Assembly: GCA_023388835.1 (NCBI GenBank)
Contig: JAEWFK010000107.1
Location: 1-9,216 of the forward strand
Direction: 5' to 3'
DNA length: 9,216 bases
Source: Pseudomonadota bacterium
GTDB taxonomy: Bacteria; Pseudomonadota; Gammaproteobacteria; Burkholderiales; Burkholderiaceae_B
Positions 6,951 to 9,216 of the stretch are shown here, one piece after another. The position numbers were made by a program, and so were the translations under genes. Position 1 is the first letter of the stretch, and the number at the start of each line of letters is the position of its first letter. Below the pieces are notes generated by a model, which was not told the origin of the DNA, made no database searches, and was given only the letters and a program-made list of their open reading frames with translations.

Positions 6951-7478
6951 TCAGTGCGTCTTGAAGTGATCGAAGGGTTCCCCGCAAGCGTTGCAGCGGT
7001 ACAGGGCCTTGCATGAAGTAGAGCCGAAGCGGCTGATGAGCCGGGTGCGCGCCGAACCGCATTGCGGGCACGGAACGGGTGGCTCGTGGCGAGGCATGAT
7101 GCCGGAGACGTCCACCGCCCGCTGTACGGGCGGCGCAATGCCATAAGCACGCAGGGCCTCGCGCCCGCGCTCGCTCATCCAGTCGGTCGTCCAGGCGGGA
7201 GAGAGAATGGTCTCGACCTGTACGCTTGCCAGTCCCCTGCCCTGCAGGACACTCACGATGTCTTCCGTGATCTCGCGCATGGCGGGACAGCCGGAGTAGG
7301 TCGGCGTAATCGTCACGATGCATCCGCTGCCGTCGAACCGTACGCCACGCACGATGCCGAGATCCACCACGGAGATGACCGGGAGCTCGGGGTCGGGGAC
7401 GGCCTGCAGCCACTGCAGGACCTGATCTTCGGTCAGTTCACCCGCGGCGCCTTGCGATGGACACACCGCCATCACCAT
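6951..7478 (-). CDS. paaD: Phenylacetyl-CoA epoxidase accessory protein PaaD
   Basis: Accessory protein of the PaaABCE epoxidase, carrying a MIP18/DUF59 domain of the kind used in Fe-S cluster assembly; probably helps mature the Fe-S centre of PaaE, though its exact role is less settled than the enzyme subunits. Domain 1 (about residues 15-100) includes VPDPELPVISVVDLGIVRGV and TPTYSGCPAM with a conserved-type Cys at about 64. Domain 2 is a C-terminal zinc-ribbon-like segment with CPQCG (137-141) and CNACG (162-166), plus Cys 156 between them. The ATG at 7478 overlaps the end of paaC by 7 nt; a second ATG two codons later (7472) forms TGATG with the paaC stop and is equally plausible. The stop lies 5 nt before paaE. 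The 175-aa length fits the family. Confidence 0.94.
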   Translation of the reverse strand: MVMAVCPSQGAAGELTEDQVLQWLQAVPDPELPVISVVDLGIVRGVRFDGSGCIVTITPTYSGCPAMREITEDIVSVLQGRGLASVQVETILSPAWTTDWMSERGREALRAYGIAPPVQRAVDVSGIMPRHEPPVPCPQCGSARTRLISRFGSTSCKALYRCNACGEPFDHFKTH

Positions 7479-8236
7479 GTCGCCCCGGGATGGCTGCGCG
7501 GCAGATGCTGCATTTCAGCCAGCAGGTAGCCCAGTGCTTCGGTGTGATGGCCCTCGGTGCCGCCACGGTGAGCGGGATGCTCCGCCTCTTCGATGGCTGG
7601 AGTCGTGAGCGTAGCGTCTTCAAGAATGCGGTGCACATGTTGCTGCCAGCTTTCCCGCAGCTGCGCGTGCAAGGGTACGATGCCGCGGCGTGCGAGCTCG
7701 CGTGTCACGGAATCATCAATGAAAAGTTCGCCGGTATGGCGCCAGACATCGTCGATGGCTTCCTGCATGCGCCGGTGACTGAGCTGTGTTCCGTCTCCCA
7801 GGCGCAAGACCAGGTCGCCGGAACGGCGCGCGTGGTAGGTGACTTCCTTCACCGCCTTGGCGGCAATGGCGGCGACGCGTTCATCCGCGGAAGCCTGCAG
7901 GCGTTCAAGCAGCAGATAATGCCAGATATCGAATAGGAACTGACGAGCGATAGTGTCGCCGTAATGACCGTTGGGCCGCTCTGCCAGCAAATAATTGCAG
8001 TAGTCCGGCGCGTCGCGCAGATAGGCCAGGCTGTCTTCGTCCCGCCCCTTGCCTTCGACCTCGCCCGCCAGCGTCAACCACATGCGAGCCTGACCCAGGA
8101 GATCGAGCGCCGTGTTGGCCACCGCCATTTCTTCTTCGAGCACGGGGCCATGTCCGGTCCATTCGCAAAGACGCTGCGAAAGCACCAGCGTGGTGTCCCC
8201 CATACGCAGCAGATACTTGAATAGTGCGTGGTCCAC
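7472..8236 (-). CDS. paaC: Phenylacetyl-CoA epoxidase structural subunit PaaC
   Basis: Ferritin-like, non-catalytic subunit that pairs with PaaA to form the PaaAC core of the ring epoxidase (family knowledge). 254 aa against about 248 in E. coli. Recognisable stretches are LFKYLLRMGDTTLVLSQRL at the N-terminus, ANTALDLLGQAR (about 40-51), DEDSLAYLRD (66-75) and the C-terminal HTEALGYLLAEMQHLPRSHPG (231-251). Sequence is dominated by long helices with no membrane segment or signal. The start is GTG at 8236 with AGGGG 6 nt upstream; the next in-frame Met is residue 12, inside the conserved N-terminus, so the GTG is needed. It begins 8 nt after the paaB stop and its own stop overlaps the start region of paaD. 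Confidence 0.95.
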   Translation of the reverse strand: MDHALFKYLLRMGDTTLVLSQRLCEWTGHGPVLEEEMAVANTALDLLGQARMWLTLAGEVEGKGRDEDSLAYLRDAPDYCNYLLAERPNGHYGDTIARQFLFDIWHYLLLERLQASADERVAAIAAKAVKEVTYHARRSGDLVLRLGDGTQLSHRRMQEAIDDVWRHTGELFIDDSVTRELARRGIVPLHAQLRESWQQHVHRILEDATLTTPAIEEAEHPAHRGGTEGHHTEALGYLLAEMQHLPRSHPGATW

Positions 8237-8244
8237 GTCTGCCC

Positions 8245-8532
8245 CTACATATGCTTGATTTCGTCGGGCATCGGGAAGAAGGTCGGATGCCGATAGATTT
8301 TGCTGTTGGCGGGGTCGAACAACGGCTCTTTATCAGACGGGCTGCTGGCGACGACGTCTTCCGCTTTGACAACCCAGATGCTTACCCCTTCGTTGCGGCG
8401 GGTGTAAACATCGCGCGCGTTGTTGATCGCCATTTCGGCGTCGGGGGCGTGCAAGCTGCCGACATGCTTATGGGCCAGCCCATGCTGGCTGCGGACAAAG
8501 ACTTCCCAAAGGGGCCAGGAGGTACGGCTCAT
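8245..8532 (-). CDS. paaB: Phenylacetyl-CoA epoxidase subunit PaaB
   Basis: Small subunit of the PaaABCE epoxidase; in E. coli it bridges PaaAC heterodimers into the larger complex and is needed for activity. 95 aa, the usual length. The hallmark PLWEVFVRSQHGLAHKHVGS near the N-terminus, followed by LHAPDAEMAINNARDVYTRR and VSIWVVKAEDV, makes the family assignment plain. The ATG at 8532 has AAGGA about 9 nt upstream. It is separated from paaA by 72 bp containing a GC-rich inverted repeat, the largest gap in the paa cluster, and from paaC by only 8 bp. Confidence 0.96.
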   Translation of the reverse strand: MSRTSWPLWEVFVRSQHGLAHKHVGSLHAPDAEMAINNARDVYTRRNEGVSIWVVKAEDVVASSPSDKEPLFDPANSKIYRHPTFFPMPDEIKHM

Positions 8533-8578
8533 GATAAGAATTCCTTGGTACGGTGCTGAATACGGTTGCGCACGAGGC

Positions 8579-8604
8579 AGCCGGCCGGAGCCGGCAGGCC
8601 GGCT
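8579..8604 (-). repeat. GC-rich inverted repeats between paaA and paaB
   Basis: Directly after the paaA stop the minus strand reads AGCCGG-CCTG-CCGGCT (8589-8604), a perfect 6-bp stem with a 4-nt loop. A second CCGGCT at 8579-8584 can pair with the same AGCCGG arm, so two competing folds are possible. No T-run follows. It may act as an mRNA-stabilising or attenuating element that sets the PaaA to PaaB ratio; the structure is seen, the role is inference. Confidence 0.45.
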
Positions 8605-9216
8605 TCAGGCAGCGGCGCGCTGCGCTTGTTTTTCGGCGTGGGCAGCCAGTGCTTCACGCACCCAGGCGCCGTCTTCGTGCGCCTGCACCCGTGTGCGCAA
8701 GCGCTCGCGGTTGCAGGGGCCATTGCCCTTGAGCACCGCATAGAACTCCGCCCAGTCGATTTCGCCGAACTCGTAGTGGCTGGTTTCTTCGTTCCACTTG
8801 AGGTCGGGGTCCGGCACGGCCAGACCCAGGTACTCCGCCTGGGGCACAGTCTGGTCGACAAATTTCTGCCGCAGTTCGTCGTTGGAGAACAGCTTGATGC
8901 GCCATTGCATGGACTGCGCGCTGTTGGGAGAGTCGTGATCGGGCGGGCCGAACATCATGAGCGCGGGCCACCACCAACGATTGAAAGCTTCCTGCGCCAT
9001 GTCCTTCTGCTGCTGGGTGCCCTTGCGGCACAACTGGATGAGAAGGTCGTATCCCTGGCGCTGATGGAAGGATTCTTCCTTGCAGACCCGGACCATGGCG
9101 CGGGCATACGGGCCGTAGGAGGAGCGGCACAGCGGAATCTGGTTGATGATGGCGGCGCCATCCACCAGCCAACCGATCATGCCGATGTCGGCCCAGCTGA
9201 GCGTGGGGTAATTGAA
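8605..9216 (-). CDS. paaA: Phenylacetyl-CoA epoxidase catalytic subunit PaaA (5' end cut by window edge)
   Basis: Catalytic diiron subunit of the PaaABCE monooxygenase that inserts one oxygen atom into the ring of phenylacetyl-CoA to form the 1,2-epoxide. The frame stays open from its TGA at 8605 to the right edge, giving 203 C-terminal residues of an expected 310-330; the first Met seen (9180) is internal, since the preceding codons read FNYPTLSWADIG, which matches PaaA. Visible: GWLVDGAAIINQIPLCR, then KEESFHQRQG with an ExxH pair (about 48-51 of the fragment) that belongs to the diiron site, NRWWWPALMMFGPPD, FSNDELRQKFVDQTVPQAE, and LKGNGPCNRERL and AHEDGAWVREA near the end. The N-terminal iron ligands and the operon promoter lie outside the window. 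Confidence 0.96.
   Translation of the reverse strand, partial: FNYPTLSWADIGMIGWLVDGAAIINQIPLCRSSYGPYARAMVRVCKEESFHQRQGYDLLIQLCRKGTQQQKDMAQEAFNRWWWPALMMFGPPDHDSPNSAQSMQWRIKLFSNDELRQKFVDQTVPQAEYLGLAVPDPDLKWNEETSHYEFGEIDWAEFYAVLKGNGPCNRERLRTRVQAHEDGAWVREALAAHAEKQAQRAAA

Noticed and set aside
6946..7413. A 515-aa version of PaaE starting at 7413, as if fused to an extra N-terminal domain
   Set aside because: The extra 156 codons are paaD read in another frame, and the true paaE start at 6945 gives the normal length of 359 aa.
1..9216. Mobile elements, CRISPR repeats, tRNA or rRNA genes, or an undescribed gene system
   Set aside because: No spaced direct repeats, transposase motifs, RNA-gene signatures or unassigned minus-strand gene were found; every long coding stretch belongs to a known family.

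Overview
The window is about 9.2 kb of GC-rich DNA in which every supported gene lies on the minus strand, tightly packed in one direction (right to left). The protein sequences, the GC-rich codon use and the pairing of acpS with nagZ suggest a betaproteobacterium of the order Burkholderiales, most likely Alcaligenaceae (Bordetella/Achromobacter-like). That placement is inference from family resemblance, not a database search.

In transcription order the layout is: paaA (5' end cut off by the right edge), paaB, paaC, paaD, paaE, paaN (a PaaZ-like aldehyde dehydrogenase), paaG, paaI and paaK, followed after 45 bp by acpS and nagZ (3' end cut off by the left edge). Genes overlap or nearly touch at most junctions (ATGA, TAATG, TGATG, or gaps of 5-32 bp). 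The exceptions are a 72-bp paaA-paaB gap with a GC-rich inverted repeat and the 45-bp paaK-acpS gap with a short hairpin. No stretch over 300 bp lacks a gene.

The nine paa genes encode the aerobic hybrid (CoA-thioester) pathway for phenylacetate. PaaK makes phenylacetyl-CoA. The PaaABCE monooxygenase, with PaaD as probable Fe-S maturation helper, epoxidises the ring. PaaG isomerises the epoxide to oxepin-CoA. PaaN is the aldehyde dehydrogenase half of the ring-opening step. PaaI is a thioesterase that probably rescues CoA from dead-end intermediates. The (R)-hydratase partner for ring hydrolysis, the beta-oxidation-like genes (paaF, paaH, paaJ) and a regulator are not in this window.

The two last genes are housekeeping: AcpS loads the phosphopantetheine arm onto acyl carrier protein and NagZ recycles cell-wall muropeptides. 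I found no mobile element, CRISPR array, RNA gene or clearly new system. The points worth a second look are the catabolic/housekeeping junction, the ALDH-only PaaN, a TTG start for paaG, a structured paaA-paaB spacer, and several start-site ambiguities.
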